A stretch of 23,731 nucleotides of DNA from RGIG6353 sp045590615 (lineage in GTDB: Bacteria; Bacillota; Clostridia; Oscillospirales; SIG627), in the NCBI GenBank assembly GCA_045590615.1, contig JAZNRH010000023.1, positions 1 to 23,731 of the forward strand, read 5' to 3'. Shown here piece by piece: positions 23,037 through 23,731 of this stretch (its first letter is position 1; each line of letters begins with the position of its first letter). Below the pieces are notes generated by a model. That model saw only the letters and a list, made by a program, of their open reading frames with translations. It searched no databases and was not told where the DNA came from. A program made the position numbers and the translations under genes.

Positions 23037-23706
23037 TTACTTCTTAATAATAGCCTTAAATGCACAGTTATCGATACAAGCGCCACACTTGATACACTTA
23101 GCAGTATCAATAACGTGAGGAACCTTTACGCTACCTGTAATTGCATTAACAGGACAGTTACGCATACACTTAGTACAACCCTTACACTTATCGGGCTCGA
23201 TATAGAACGTAAGAAGACTCTTACATACACCTGCAGGACACTTCTTATCAACAACGTGAGCTACGTACTCATCTCTGAAGAACTTAAGAGTTGAAAGTAC
23301 GGGGTTAGGTGCTGTCTGACCAAGACCACAAAGTGAATTAGCCTTGATATAGTTACAAAGCTCTTCAAGCTTATCAATATCTTCGAGAGTACCATTACCC
23401 GAAGTAATCTTTTCGAGCATTTCAAGAAGTCTCTTTGTACCTACACGGCAAGGAGTACACTTACCACAAGATTCATCAACGGTAAATTCAAGGAAGAATT
23501 TAGCCATATCAACCATACAAGTGTCCTCGTCCATAACGATAAGACCACCCGATCCCATCATACAACCCATTGCTACGAGGTTGTCATAATCAACTTCTGT
23601 ATCAATAAGAGTTGCAGGAATACATCCACCCGAAGGACCACCGGTCTGAGCAGCCTTGAACTTCTTACCATTGGGAACGCCACCACCGATTTCTTCAATA
23701 ATTTCG
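23037..23706 (-). CDS. hndC: NuoF/HndC-like flavoprotein subunit, C-terminal part (5' end outside the window)
   Basis: Partial gene with 222 visible residues, open towards the right end. It is the NAD(P)H-oxidising subunit of the hydrogenase complex. The visible start carries EIIEEIGGGVPNGKKF and TGGPSGGCIP, part of the SLBB region. SMMGSGG-like GCMMGSGGLIVMDED follows, then the [4Fe-4S] site DESCGKCTPCRVGTKRL. A C-terminal two-cluster ferredoxin extension (DKCKGCTKCMRNCP and AKCIKCGACIDNC) marks it as HndC/HydB rather than complex I NuoF. The FMN and NADH-binding N-terminus is missing. The frame beyond 23706 translates to unrelated residues because that sequence matches a sequencing adapter. 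The gene lies directly upstream of the catalytic subunit, as expected for an hnd-type operon. Confidence 0.93.
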
Positions 23707-23731
23707 AAGTCGGATCGTAGCCATGTCGTTC
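23707..23731 (+). other. Probable sequencing adapter remnant at contig end
   Basis: The last 25 bases, beginning AAGTCGGATCGTAGCC, match from memory the start of the reverse adapter used on BGI/MGI (DNBSEQ) machines. The NuoF-like reading frame is conserved up to 23706 and loses similarity exactly there. This is a technical artefact, not biology. Confidence 0.88.

Noticed and set aside
22731..23294. A 187-codon rightward open frame across the hydrogenase subunits
   Set aside because: It spans two strongly conserved leftward genes and their junction, has Cys/Thr/Asn-rich low-complexity translation, and no family signal; it is a shadow frame.

Overview
The window comes from a low-GC, anaerobic Gram-positive bacterium, most likely a gut-type member of class Clostridia. 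The evidence is an AT-rich sequence with strong AGGAGG-type ribosome binding sites and near-consensus sigma-A promoters with 17-base spacers. It also carries a multi-cluster [FeFe]-hydrogenase of the NAD(P)-linked type, an endonuclease-type MutL, a YlbF/YmcA-family protein next to miaB and mutS, lipoproteins, and an S-layer-homology protein. No species can be named from the sequence alone. Three of the last four bases' worth of context matter here: the final 25 bases look like a sequencing adapter, so the true biological sequence ends near 23706 and the window is probably a metagenome contig end.

Left part (1-3600): the 3' end of typA/bipA overlaps a fused ispDF isoprenoid gene. These converge on mgtE (Mg2+ transporter), with one base between the two stop codons. 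A candidate terminator for typA-ispDF lies inside the mgtE coding region. A tRNA-Gln gene follows with its own promoter and a two-way terminator.

Middle-left (3600-6760): an AI-2E-family permease is divergent from a small run of rightward genes. These are an SGNH-hydrolase-like lipoprotein, a two-helix DUF378 membrane protein, and the long form of the ribosome hibernation factor HPF. Most have clear promoters and terminators.

Middle (6860-11600): a single-gene unit encodes a 1538-residue secreted protein. It contains a phosphoesterase-like domain that appears to have lost all its metal ligands, then SLH cell-surface repeats in mid-chain, then a large TIM-barrel-like glycosidase-type region and beta-rich C-terminal domains. 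This is the most unusual object in the window. A trigger-factor-like FKBP lipoprotein, a probable extracellular foldase, converges on it.

Right part (12900-21230): one tight leftward operon runs tcdA-like, miaB, ylbF/ymcA-like, mutS, mutL, tgt. It combines three tRNA-modification functions (t6A cyclisation, ms2i6A, queuosine) with DNA mismatch repair. Its core order recalls the Bacillus subtilis ymcB-ymcA-cotE-mutS-mutL region. The far right (21280-23706) holds the end of a leftward hydrogenase operon: a NuoF/HndC-like flavoprotein subunit (partial) followed by the HndD/HydA-like catalytic subunit.

Most genes are core housekeeping genes. I do not see a defence island, CRISPR array, insertion sequence, prophage or rRNA.
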